From NCBI GenBank assembly GCA_021154065.1, contig JAJKJG010000034.1, positions 1 through 8,900 of the forward strand: a DNA stretch of 8,900 nt, written 5' to 3'. Numbering within the stretch: the first letter of the stretch is position 1; each line of letters begins with the position of its first letter. The notes under the pieces are model-generated. The model was not told the DNA's origin. It was given only the letters and a program-made list of their open reading frames with translations, and made no database searches. The position numbers and the translations under genes are program-made. Shown piece after piece: positions 1-5,959 of the stretch. The DNA comes from Methylobacterium sp. Its GTDB lineage: Bacteria; Pseudomonadota; Alphaproteobacteria; Rhizobiales; Beijerinckiaceae.

Positions 1-4
1 CCCG

Positions 5-25
5 CTCGCGCCTCCCCGGCGCGAG
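5..25. repeat. 8-bp perfect inverted repeat (hairpin) near left edge
   Basis: CTCGCGCC (5-12) and GGCGCGAG (18-25) are perfect reverse complements around a TCCCC loop. No T-tract follows on either strand, so it is not a convincing intrinsic terminator. It may be part of the same repeat-rich spacer as 81-149. Function unknown. Confidence 0.5.
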
Positions 26-80
26 TAGCCTCCCCCCGCAGGCCTACGGCATTCACACATTTGCTGGCCGAGTCGCTCCT

Positions 81-149
81 CCTCCCCCACAAGGGGGGAG
101 GGGAATTGCGCGCCGGCTTCGTGAGAATGCGATCGCCCCGCAGGCGGGG
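81..149. repeat. Intergenic CTCCCC/GGGGAG dyad repeat pair downstream of imuB
   Basis: Two short dyads are visible: CCTCCCCC (81-88) with GGGGGAGG (94-101), and CCCCG (136-140) with CGGGG (145-149). The second lies 8 bases past the imuB stop codon. From family knowledge, dyads of this CTCCCCnnGGGGAG type are common scattered intergenic repeats in alphaproteobacterial genomes. As RNA they could fold and protect the imuB 3' end, but there is no U-run, so a terminator role is only inference. The rest of 1-157 shows no gene; I see no start of dnaE2 here. Confidence 0.5.
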
Positions 150-157
150 AGAGGGGG

Positions 158-1714
158 TCATGCGAAGAGGCCGTGCACGAACCAGCGCGGCTCGGGCGTC
201 TCGCGATAGAGGCCTTCGCGGAAGAGCCAGAAGCGGCGGCCGGCTTCGTCCTCGACGATGTAGTAGTCGCGCGTTGCTTGCGGCTTCTGCCGGCGCCACC
301 ATTCCGGCGCGATGCGCTCCGGCCCCTGCGCATGGGCGACGCGGTGGATGCGTCCGCGCCAGCGGAAGCGGCGCGGCGGCCCTTCCGGCACCACGGCGAC
401 GACGTCCGCCGGCTCGGCCTCAGGCAAGAGCAGCGCCGGACGCGGCGGCGCTTCCTCGTCCGGCGCCCACTCCGGCTCGCTCTCGACGTCGCTGCGCGCC
501 ACGACGGCGCGTTCCGGGATGTGGCTTGCGACCGGCCAGGGGCGGGCAAGACCGTCGCGCCCGAAGCGCTGCGACAGCGCATCGATCAGCGAAATCGCAC
601 GCTCGCCTGCCGCTTCGCCCTCGGAGCCGGAGAGCGTGTCCTGCCGGGGCTTCAGGGGCTCGACCGCGACGGCATCGAGGCGGATCGTCTCGAAGCCGAA
701 ACCGGGATCGATCGTGCCGACAAGGCGGTCGAATCTGAGGTCGAAGAGACGCTCGATATAGGTCGCGTTGCGGGTCGGAGCCGCAAGGCCGAGCTCGACC
801 GAAAAGGTCTCGCCGTCGACGCGGTAGAGCATGAGCCGCAGACGGCGCGCGCCGACGCCGTCCTGCTCGAGCCTGGGCGCCAGATCCTCGAAGAGGCGGC
901 GCGCCGTGCGAACGACCATGCTTTGCGCGACGATCGGATCGAGGAACCGGCGGGCCGTCTCGTAGAGCGGCGGGGCCGCGACGGGATCGATCGGCTCGGG
1001 AATGCGGCCGAGGATCTGATCGAGGCGCAGGAGAAGGCTCGCGCCGAAGCGGCGGCTCAAAGGGGCGCGCGGCTTGTCGAGAAGATCGCCGACGCGCTTG
1101 AGGCCGAGACGGCGGAGCGAAAATCGCGTCGCGGGATCGAGCCGCAGCGCCTCGATCGGCAGCCTTTCGACGGCGGCTCTTTCGCCGCCCGAAGGGACGC
1201 GGATGTCCGCGGCGCCAGCGTAGCGCGCGAGCGCCCAGCCGGCGCCGGGCGCATCGGCGAGCGCAAGCCGCGCCGGCAGGCCGAAGCCCGCAAGGCGGCG
1301 GCGCAGATCGGTCATGAGCGCGGCTTCGCCGTCGAAGAGATGGCTCGCGCCGGCGATGTCGAGGAAGAGCCCGTCGGCGCCGTTGTCCTCATTCCAGGCG
1401 CTAACCGCGGGCGTGTAGCGCGTTGCCCAGAGCGCGAGGCGGCGTAGCGCCGCGGCATCGGCTTGCGGATCGAGGTCGCGCATCTGCAGCCCGCGCGCCT
1501 TCGCCCGCGCGTCGGCGATCCTTTCTCCCGCGGCGATGCCCTCGGCGCGAGCGGCGTCGTTGAGGGCCGCGACCTTGGGGCCGCCGGAGGCGTCGAGCGC
1601 GAGGACGAAGGGGCGGGCAGGATCAACCGGCTCGGCGGCGGGTTTGCGGCTCTGCGCCTGCAGGAAGCGCCGGATCGGCCAGCGATCCAACCAGACCGAA
1701 AGGATGCGCGGCAT
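158..1714 (-). CDS. imuB: ImuB, non-catalytic Y-family (DinP-like) polymerase of the imuA-imuB-dnaE2 mutagenesis cassette
   Basis: The 518-residue product matches ImuB (COG0389-like) in length and layout. The Y-family N-terminal core opens with MPRILSVWLD; the first metal-binding Asp of DinB appears replaced (W8 in my alignment by eye). At 112-120 the usual Asp-Glu motif reads GADGLFLDI, with Gly in place of the catalytic Glu. It therefore looks like an inactive polymerase, as is typical of ImuB. A helix-hairpin-helix-like stretch (RLGLKRVGDLL, about 202-212) follows, then the little-finger region. The tail has the family signature GPERIAPEWW, DYYIVED, FWLFREGLY and a final WFVHGLFA (about 464-518). 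A possible but weak clamp-binding stretch is QDTLS near 358. In the known family, ImuB bridges DnaE2 and the beta clamp during error-prone repair of damaged DNA. The ATG at 1714 has a good Shine-Dalgarno GGAG (plus-strand 1722-1725) seven bases upstream, inside imuA. The operon is imuA-imuB, and SOS control is expected. Confidence 0.93.
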   Translation of the reverse strand: MPRILSVWLDRWPIRRFLQAQSRKPAAEPVDPARPFVLALDASGGPKVAALNDAARAEGIAAGERIADARAKARGLQMRDLDPQADAAALRRLALWATRYTPAVSAWNEDNGADGLFLDIAGASHLFDGEAALMTDLRRRLAGFGLPARLALADAPGAGWALARYAGAADIRVPSGGERAAVERLPIEALRLDPATRFSLRRLGLKRVGDLLDKPRAPLSRRFGASLLLRLDQILGRIPEPIDPVAAPPLYETARRFLDPIVAQSMVVRTARRLFEDLAPRLEQDGVGARRLRLMLYRVDGETFSVELGLAAPTRNATYIERLFDLRFDRLVGTIDPGFGFETIRLDAVAVEPLKPRQDTLSGSEGEAAGERAISLIDALSQRFGRDGLARPWPVASHIPERAVVARSDVESEPEWAPDEEAPPRPALLLPEAEPADVVAVVPEGPPRRFRWRGRIHRVAHAQGPERIAPEWWRRQKPQATRDYYIVEDEAGRRFWLFREGLYRETPEPRWFVHGLFA

Positions 1715-2459
1715 GACTCAACTCCGGATCACGCAACTCCAATATCCACTCCCCCGGACGTCCGTTGCGGCAGCGTTCGAGCGAGATGCGCCATCGCCAG
1801 CGCTCGAAGCAGGCGAAGCGGTCGCGGGCGGCGGGTGCGGCCCTGACCCGCCAGCGGGTCGCCGCCGCATTCGCCTCCTCGGCCTGCGGCGGGCGCAGCA
1901 CGAGAAGGAGGGCGCCGGAATTTTCGGCGGCGATCTGCAGGCGGCGGCTGGCCTTGAGATCGAGCCGGCCGCCAAGCCACCCGGCAAGCGCCGGGGCGGC
2001 GCGCAGGCGCAGCGCCTCCTCGAGCGCCCACAGGACCTGCCGGTCGGCCGCGGCCTCGAGGAGGAGGAGCCGGCCGGGCTGAAGGCCGAGCTCCTTCAGC
2101 CCATGCGCATAGGGCCTGCCGAACGCGTCGAGGCTGCGGCGCGAAAGCACCAGCAAGGCCGGCGTCCCGGCCCGGCCGGCGGCCGCGGCATGGCCGAGAA
2201 GCGCCGCCATGAAGCCGAAGGCGGCCGGCATGTCGGCCTCGTCCGCGCCGGTGAGCTCGTGCACGGCGTCGAGCGCGAGGCCGCCCTGCGGAAGCTGGCC
2301 GTCGATCGCCGCGAGCCCGAAGGGCAGCACCCGCGCTGAGCCGCGCTCTTCCATCCGCGGCAGAAGCTGGCGCAGGCGCGCGACGACCGCCGCGCGGCCG
2401 CAAACCGCGTCGATCCGCTGAACGTCGAGGCTCCGGAGCTCCTCGCGCGGGCTCGACAT
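1623..2459 (-). CDS. imuA: ImuA, RecA-like accessory protein of the SOS mutagenesis cassette
   Basis: The product is 278 residues from the chosen start, close to the family's usual size. Visible ImuA features are LPFGLAAID (45-53, the segment preceding the RecA-like core), HELTG (67-71), AHGLKELGLQPGRLLLLEA (about 118-136), SRRLQIAAENSGALLLVLRP (about 171-190), TRWRVRAAP (about 201-209), RWRISLERCRNG (222-233) and EWILEL (237-242). No Walker A P-loop is seen where RecA has one, as is usual for ImuA. It works with ImuB and DnaE2 in damage-induced mutagenesis. The start is uncertain. In-frame ATGs lie at 2501, 2498, 2462 and 2459, all made by a tandem repeat, and none has a strong Shine-Dalgarno. 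I chose 2459 because residues before it are repeat-encoded and low-complexity. The 3' end overlaps imuB by 92 bp, and the imuB ribosome site lies inside this gene, which suggests translational coupling. Confidence 0.88.
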   Translation of the reverse strand: MSSPREELRSLDVQRIDAVCGRAAVVARLRQLLPRMEERGSARVLPFGLAAIDGQLPQGGLALDAVHELTGADEADMPAAFGFMAALLGHAAAAGRAGTPALLVLSRRSLDAFGRPYAHGLKELGLQPGRLLLLEAAADRQVLWALEEALRLRAAPALAGWLGGRLDLKASRRLQIAAENSGALLLVLRPPQAEEANAAATRWRVRAAPAARDRFACFERWRWRISLERCRNGRPGEWILELRDPELSHAAHPFGLVGSLADPALPAGAEPQTRRRAG

Positions 2460-2558
2460 CATCGGGGCGGGTCCATCATCATCGCGGGTGTTGCCCATCA
2501 TCGTCGGGGTCTTGGTGCATCATCGTCGGGGGCGTTGCCCGTCATCCGGGGCGTTGCC
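2457..2558. repeat. Tandem repeat of ~22 bp forming the imuA leader and start region
   Basis: Successive units begin at 2457 (17 bp, partial), 2474 (22 bp), 2496 (22 bp), 2518 (22 bp) and 2540 (19 bp), with a partial copy at 2559. The plus-strand unit resembles CATCATCGTCGGGG followed by a GTTGCC-type tail. On the minus strand, which is the imuA sense strand, each unit supplies ATGATG and a GGCAAC-type stretch. The unit length is not a multiple of three, so copy-number change would shift frame between the alternative ATGs. It lies between the LexA-controlled promoter and the imuA reading frame. Confidence 0.8.
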
Positions 2559-2559
2559 C

Positions 2560-2589
2560 ATCATAAGAACAAAACATGAACATCGGCAA
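2560..2589 (-). promoter_or_regulatory. Predicted sigma70-type promoter of imuAB
   Basis: Read on the minus strand, a -35 element TTGCCG (plus-strand 2584-2589, 4 of 6 to consensus) is followed after an 18-base spacer by a -10 element TATGAT (2560-2565, 5 of 6). The LexA operator fills most of the spacer, the layout expected for repression by blocking RNA polymerase. Transcription would start near 2553 and leave a leader of about 90 nt to the ATG at 2459. The elements were recognised by eye. Confidence 0.6.
2567..2581 (-). promoter_or_regulatory. LexA operator (SOS box), GTTC-N7-GTTC
   Basis: The plus strand reads GAACAAAACATGAAC, which is GTTCATGTTTTGTTC on the minus strand. It matches the alphaproteobacterial LexA consensus GTTC-N7-GTTC exactly. 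It sits between the predicted -35 and -10 elements of imuA. A further GAAC half-site lies at 2590-2593, with spacing 8 rather than 7. LexA control of imuA-imuB-dnaE2 cassettes is established in related bacteria. Confidence 0.88.
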
Positions 2590-2649
2590 GAACGAGTCGT
2601 TCCGGATTTTGCGGCCTCCGGACTCTCGCCGGAATCGCAGCGGATTAGC

Positions 2650-2713
2650 CCGGGAGGGCCTGTGGATAAGTTGTGGACGGGCCTTCCCGGCTCAAAAGCG
2701 TGCTTTATCCGCC
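2650..2713. promoter_or_regulatory. DnaA-box-like cluster, partly in the loop of an 11-bp inverted repeat
   Basis: CCGGGAGGGCC (2650-2660) and GGCCTTCCCGG (2680-2690) are inverted, with a single G-T pair. The 19-base loop between them contains TGTGGATAA (2661-2669), an exact reverse complement of the DnaA box TTATCCACA, and a second TGTGGA at 2672-2677, 11 bp further on. TTATCCGCC (2705-2713) is a 7-of-9 match in the opposite orientation. This could be a DnaA-binding site that regulates nearby promoters or titrates DnaA. One perfect box can also occur by chance. Confidence 0.4.
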
Positions 2714-2735
2714 GCTCGCCTCCGCAGGAGCGGGC

Positions 2736-2772
2736 TTGATCAAAAAATGAGCATAATCGGAAAAGTGATCAA
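2736..2772. promoter_or_regulatory. AT-rich island bounded by two TGATCAA dyads
   Basis: TTGATCAA (2736-2743, perfect palindrome) and GTGATCAA (2765-2772) have centres about 29-30 bp apart, close to three helical turns. The DNA between them is markedly AT-rich for this window. The arrangement suggests a pair of dimer-binding sites upstream of urtA, or a bendable or unwinding segment. No regulator can be assigned; the sites lack the 4-base spacer of FNR-type boxes. Confidence 0.35.
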
Positions 2773-2889
2773 ACGAGTGGCAGCTCCGCCCGGGGCTTGC
2801 CCTCAAGCCGGGCTGATACAGCCTAGTTGGCGCGCAGCCCTCGCCAAAACCTAACGATTCCTCAACGGCTTAAAGCCGGCCCGCGGCTC

Positions 2890-2905
2890 TGGCCCCGATC
2901 TTGCG
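2890..2905 (+). promoter_or_regulatory. Predicted sigma54 (RpoN) -24/-12 promoter of urtA
   Basis: TGGCCC-N5-TTGCG at 2890-2905 matches the RpoN consensus TGGCAC-N5-TTGCW with the invariant GG (2891-2892) and GC (2903-2904) exactly ten bases apart. A C precedes the T, as in the extended consensus. Transcription would start near 2916, giving a leader of about 48 nt to the urtA ATG. Control by sigma54 and an NtrC-type activator fits a urea uptake operon induced by nitrogen limitation. A weaker second match, TGGCGC-N5-CGGCA, lies at 2914-2929. Confidence 0.65.
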
Positions 2906-2946
2906 CCAACTCCTGGCGCGCACCCGGCAGGCGGGTGCCCCGTCAC

Positions 2947-2953
2947 AGGGGGA
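2947..2953 (+). promoter_or_regulatory. Shine-Dalgarno site setting the urtA start
   Basis: AGGGGGA ends ten bases before the ATG at 2964. It supports this start over upstream in-frame starts such as 2901, which would put extra residues before the signal peptide and lie inside the predicted sigma54 promoter. Confidence 0.7.
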
Positions 2954-2963
2954 ATTCAACTCG

Positions 2964-4250
2964 ATGTTCACAAGACGCACCATGCTCGGCGCCGTCGTCG
3001 CCGGCACCACCATGCTGGGGGGGCTCGGGGCCGCCTCGGCGCAGGAGACCATCAAGGTCGGCATCCTGCACTCGCTTTCGGGCACCATGGCGATCTCGGA
3101 GACCACTCTGAAGGACGTCATGCTGATGCTCATCGACGAGCAGAACAAGAAGGGCGGTCTCCTCGGCAAGAAGCTCGAGGCGGTCGTCGTCGATCCGGCT
3201 TCGAACTGGCCTCTTTTCGCGGAAAAGGCCCGCGAGCTCATCACCAAGGACAAGGTCGCGGCGGTTTTCGGCTGCTGGACGAGCGTTTCCCGCAAATCCG
3301 TGCTGCCGGTCTTCAAGGAGCTGAACTCGATCCTGTTCTACCCCGTGCAATACGAGGGCGAGGAGAGCGAGCGCAACGTGTTCTACACCGGCGCCGCGCC
3401 GAACCAGCAGGCGATCCCGGCCATCGACTACCTCATGAAGGAGGAGAAGGTTCAGCGCTGGGTGCTCGCCGGCACCGACTACGTCTATCCGCGCACGACG
3501 AACAAGATCCTCGAGGCCTATCTCAAGGCCAAGGGCGTGCACGAGTCGGACATCATGATCAACTACACGCCGTTCGGCCATTCCGACTGGCAGACGATCG
3601 TCTCCGACATCAAGAAGTTCGGCTCGGCCGGCAAGAAGACCGCCGTCGTCTCGACCATCAACGGCGACGCCAACGTGCCGTTCTACAAGGAGCTCGGCAA
3701 CGCCGGCATCAAGGCGACCGACATCCCGGTGGTCGCCTTCTCGGTCGGCGAGGAAGAGCTCGCCGGCATCGACACGAAGCCGCTCCTCGGCCACCTCGCC
3801 GCCTGGAACTACTTCCAGTCGATCGACACGCCGGCGAACAAGGAGTTCATCGCGAAGTGGAAAGCCTTCACGAAGAACGACAAGCGCGTGACGAACGACC
3901 CGATGGAGGCGCACGTCGTCGGCTTTGCGATGTGGGTCAAGGCCGTCGAGAAGGCCGGAACGGTCAGTCCCGACAAGGTCATCGACGCCCTGCCGGGCAC
4001 CGAGGCGCCGAACCTCACCGGCGGCATCTCGAAGATGCTCCCGAACCACCACATCACGAAGCCGGTGTTCATCGGCGAGATCAAGGGCGACGGCCAGTTC
4101 GACGTGGTCTGGAAGACGGAAGGGCTCGTGCCGGGCGACGCCTGGTCGAAGGAGCTCGACGGCTCGAAGGACCTCGTCGCCGACTGGGTGACGCTGAAGT
4201 GCGGCAACTACAACTCGAAGACGAAGAAGTGCGGCGGGCAGGGCAGCTAG
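2964..4250 (+). CDS. urtA: UrtA, periplasmic urea-binding protein of the urea ABC transporter
   Basis: The product is a 428-residue solute-binding protein of the amide/urea type (Peripla_BP_5 family). It starts with MFTRRTMLG, a twin-arginine-like signal, then a hydrophobic stretch and a likely signal peptidase site ASA|Q after residue 26. The mature protein opens with TIKVGILHSLSG. Diagnostic UrtA blocks are FGCWTSVSRKSVLPVF (about 101-116), FYPVQYEGEESERNVFYTG (about 125-143) and GAAPNQQ just after. The C-terminus carries two cysteines (KCGNY and KKCGG) about 11 residues apart, which might form a disulfide. It captures urea in the periplasm and delivers it to UrtB/UrtC. It is the first gene of urtABCDE, preceded by a sigma54 promoter and followed by a strong hairpin, which suits the higher expression usual for binding proteins. 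Urea rather than a short-chain amide is inferred from these motifs and the neighbours. Confidence 0.94.
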   Translation: MFTRRTMLGAVVAGTTMLGGLGAASAQETIKVGILHSLSGTMAISETTLKDVMLMLIDEQNKKGGLLGKKLEAVVVDPASNWPLFAEKARELITKDKVAAVFGCWTSVSRKSVLPVFKELNSILFYPVQYEGEESERNVFYTGAAPNQQAIPAIDYLMKEEKVQRWVLAGTDYVYPRTTNKILEAYLKAKGVHESDIMINYTPFGHSDWQTIVSDIKKFGSAGKKTAVVSTINGDANVPFYKELGNAGIKATDIPVVAFSVGEEELAGIDTKPLLGHLAAWNYFQSIDTPANKEFIAKWKAFTKNDKRVTNDPMEAHVVGFAMWVKAVEKAGTVSPDKVIDALPGTEAPNLTGGISKMLPNHHITKPVFIGEIKGDGQFDVVWKTEGLVPGDAWSKELDGSKDLVADWVTLKCGNYNSKTKKCGGQGS

Positions 4251-4270
4251 CCCGAGGCGCTTGAAACCGG

Positions 4271-4297
4271 CGGGTGGGAGAAGCACTCTCCCACCCG
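4271..4297 (+). terminator. Strong hairpin with partial U-tract between urtA and urtB (attenuator or mRNA stabiliser)
   Basis: CGGGTGGGAGA (4271-4281) and TCTCCCACCCG (4287-4297) form a perfect 11-bp stem with a 5-base loop, AGCAC. TTTCCTTT follows. It resembles a leaky intrinsic terminator. Since urtB starts only 30 bases later and has no obvious promoter of its own, partial termination or 3'-end protection of the urtA mRNA is the likely role. Confidence 0.7.
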
Positions 4298-4326
4298 TTT
4301 CCTTTGAGGCCCACTCGGAACATCCC

Positions 4327-5934
4327 ATGCGGAATCTGCCGGCGCGTGCGGCCGCTCTTTTCGCGGCGCTTGCCCTGATGCTCGCTTCGGCCGGTTCGTC
4401 CCGCGCCGCGGGTTTCGAGGAGGCCCTGCCGCGTTTTTCCGCCGACAGCTATGCCGAGACCGAGGCCGCCGTCGTCGAGGTGGCGCAAAGCGGCGATCCC
4501 CGCGCCGCCGAGGTCGTGCAGGCTCTCGCCGACGGCCGGCTGCTCTACTCTTCCGAACGGAAGCTCTTCATCAAGGACAAATCCGAGGCGCTGCGCGAGG
4601 TCGCGACCGGGCAGGCGGTCTCGGACCCGCCGGCCGGCTTGAAGCCCGTCCGCGTCAACAACAAGATCCGCCGCGCCATCGACTCGGCCATCGGCGGGCT
4701 GACGCTGCTCGCGCCCGATCCGGGAAAGCGGCTCGAGGCGGCGCAATCGGTGTTCAAGGCCCGCAACGCCGCCCTGCTGCCGACGGTCCGCACCGCGCTC
4801 GAACGCGAGACTGAGCCGCGCATCCGCCGGGCCCTCATGGAAGCCAATGCCGCGCTCGTCTTCCTCTCGCCCGACCAGCCCGAGCTCGACCGCTTGACGG
4901 CCGCCGGTGTCATCGCCGACCGCGCCGACGTCGATGCGCAAGCCCTCTTGCGCAGCCTGCCGACCGACGCGCCCGAACGGCTCCGCGCCGCCGCGCAACG
5001 GGGCATCGACGACATCGAGAAGCGCCAGGCGATCCTGCGCACCGTGCAGGACGTGTTCTACGGCATCTCCCTCGGCTCGGTGCTGCTGCTTGCCGCGATC
5101 GGGCTTGCCATCACCTTCGGGGTGATGGGCATCATCAACATGGCGCATGGCGAGATGGTGATGCTCGGCGCCTATACCACCTTCGCGGTGCAGGAGCTGA
5201 TCCGCACGCGCTATCCCGGTCTCTTCGACCTGTCGCTCGCCATCGCGCTGCCGCTCGCCTTCCTGGTCGCCGGCGGCGTCGGGGTCGCGATCGAGCGCAG
5301 CATCATTCGCTTTCTCTACGGGCGCCCGCTCGAAACCCTGCTCGCCACCTGGGGCATCTCGCTGATTCTGCAGCAGGCGGTGCGCACCATCTTCGGCCCG
5401 AACAACCGCGAGGTCGGCAACCCGGGCTTCATGTCGGGCTCGCTCGAGGTCTTCGGCATCGCGCTGACCTGGAGCCGGATCTGGATCGTCGCCTTCTCGC
5501 TGGCGGTGTTCTTCATCCTGCTCCTCGTGCTGAAGTTCACCTCGTTCGGGCTGCGCATGCGGGCCGTGGTGCAGAACCGGCGCATGGCGGCCTCCATGGG
5601 CATCCGCACCAACTGGATCGACGCGCTGACCTTCGGGCTCGGCTCCGGCATCGCCGGCATCGCCGGCGTCGCGCTGTCGCAGATCGACAACGTCTCGCCC
5701 AATCTCGGCCAGGGCTACATCATCGATTCGTTCATGGTGGTGGTCTTCGGCGGCGTCGGGAACCTTTGGGGCACGCTCGTCGGCGCCCTGACGCTCGGGG
5801 TCGCAAACAAGCTCCTCGAGCCCTTCGCCGGCGCGGTGCTCGGCAAGATCATGATCCTCGTCTTCATCATCCTCTTCATCCAGAAGCGCCCGCGCGGCCT
5901 CTTTGCGTTGAAGGGCAGGGCGGTCGAGGCATGA
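4327..5934 (+). CDS. urtB: UrtB, urea ABC transporter permease with N-terminal periplasmic domain
   Basis: The 535-residue product has the length of the long UrtB type. Residues 1 to about 28 form a signal peptide-like segment (RNLPARAAALFAALALML, then SSRAA). Residues about 30-235 form a soluble, Ala- and Arg-rich, probably helical-repeat domain found in many UrtB proteins. From about 239 to 525 comes the LivH-like permease with many hydrophobic helices, including VMGIINMAHGEMVMLGAY (about 266-283) and VVFGGVGNLWGTLVGALTLG (about 471-490). It forms the inner-membrane channel with UrtC. The ATG at 4327 follows GGAA (4317-4320) by six bases and gives a clean signal segment. An upstream in-frame TTG at 4261 would run translation through the hairpin and is less likely. 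It is separated from urtA by 76 bp that contain the hairpin. Confidence 0.92.
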   Translation: MRNLPARAAALFAALALMLASAGSSRAAGFEEALPRFSADSYAETEAAVVEVAQSGDPRAAEVVQALADGRLLYSSERKLFIKDKSEALREVATGQAVSDPPAGLKPVRVNNKIRRAIDSAIGGLTLLAPDPGKRLEAAQSVFKARNAALLPTVRTALERETEPRIRRALMEANAALVFLSPDQPELDRLTAAGVIADRADVDAQALLRSLPTDAPERLRAAAQRGIDDIEKRQAILRTVQDVFYGISLGSVLLLAAIGLAITFGVMGIINMAHGEMVMLGAYTTFAVQELIRTRYPGLFDLSLAIALPLAFLVAGGVGVAIERSIIRFLYGRPLETLLATWGISLILQQAVRTIFGPNNREVGNPGFMSGSLEVFGIALTWSRIWIVAFSLAVFFILLLVLKFTSFGLRMRAVVQNRRMAASMGIRTNWIDALTFGLGSGIAGIAGVALSQIDNVSPNLGQGYIIDSFMVVVFGGVGNLWGTLVGALTLGVANKLLEPFAGAVLGKIMILVFIILFIQKRPRGLFALKGRAVEA

Positions 5935-5959
5935 GCCTCTCCTTCTCCGACACACGGCT

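Larger units (their letters stand above)
2502..2963. other. Divergent imuA/urtA intergenic control region
   Basis: I see no protein gene here on either strand. Besides the elements listed separately, it holds several dyads. CCGCTC (2712-2717) pairs with GAGCGG (2728-2733). CCC-GG-GGCTTG (2789-2799, two-base bulge) pairs with CAAGCCGGG (2804-2812). CGGCTTAAAGCCG (2866-2878) lies just before the urtA -24 element. No clear NtrC enhancer of the GCAC-N7-GTGC type was found by eye. Regulators may bind the dyads, but none matches a site I can name. Confidence 0.6.

Noticed and set aside
173..1447. A 424-codon plus-strand frame opposite imuB
   Set aside because: ImuB is well supported by family motifs; the plus-strand product is Arg/Ala/Glu-rich without domain features.
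2457..2558. CRISPR array
   Set aside because: The units are adjacent, about 22 bp long and without unique spacers, so this is a tandem repeat.
2736..2764. Sigma70 promoter for urtA from TTGATC and CATAAT
   Set aside because: The spacing between the two elements is only about 10 bases, far from the 16-18 needed.
2640..2780. Chromosomal replication origin
   Set aside because: Only one perfect DnaA box and one near match are seen, and the neighbouring genes are not origin-linked. I kept it only as a DnaA-box-like cluster.
2943..4328. A 461-codon minus-strand frame opposite urtA
   Set aside because: It is a full shadow of urtA, with repetitive Asp/Val/Leu/Arg composition and no recognisable domain.
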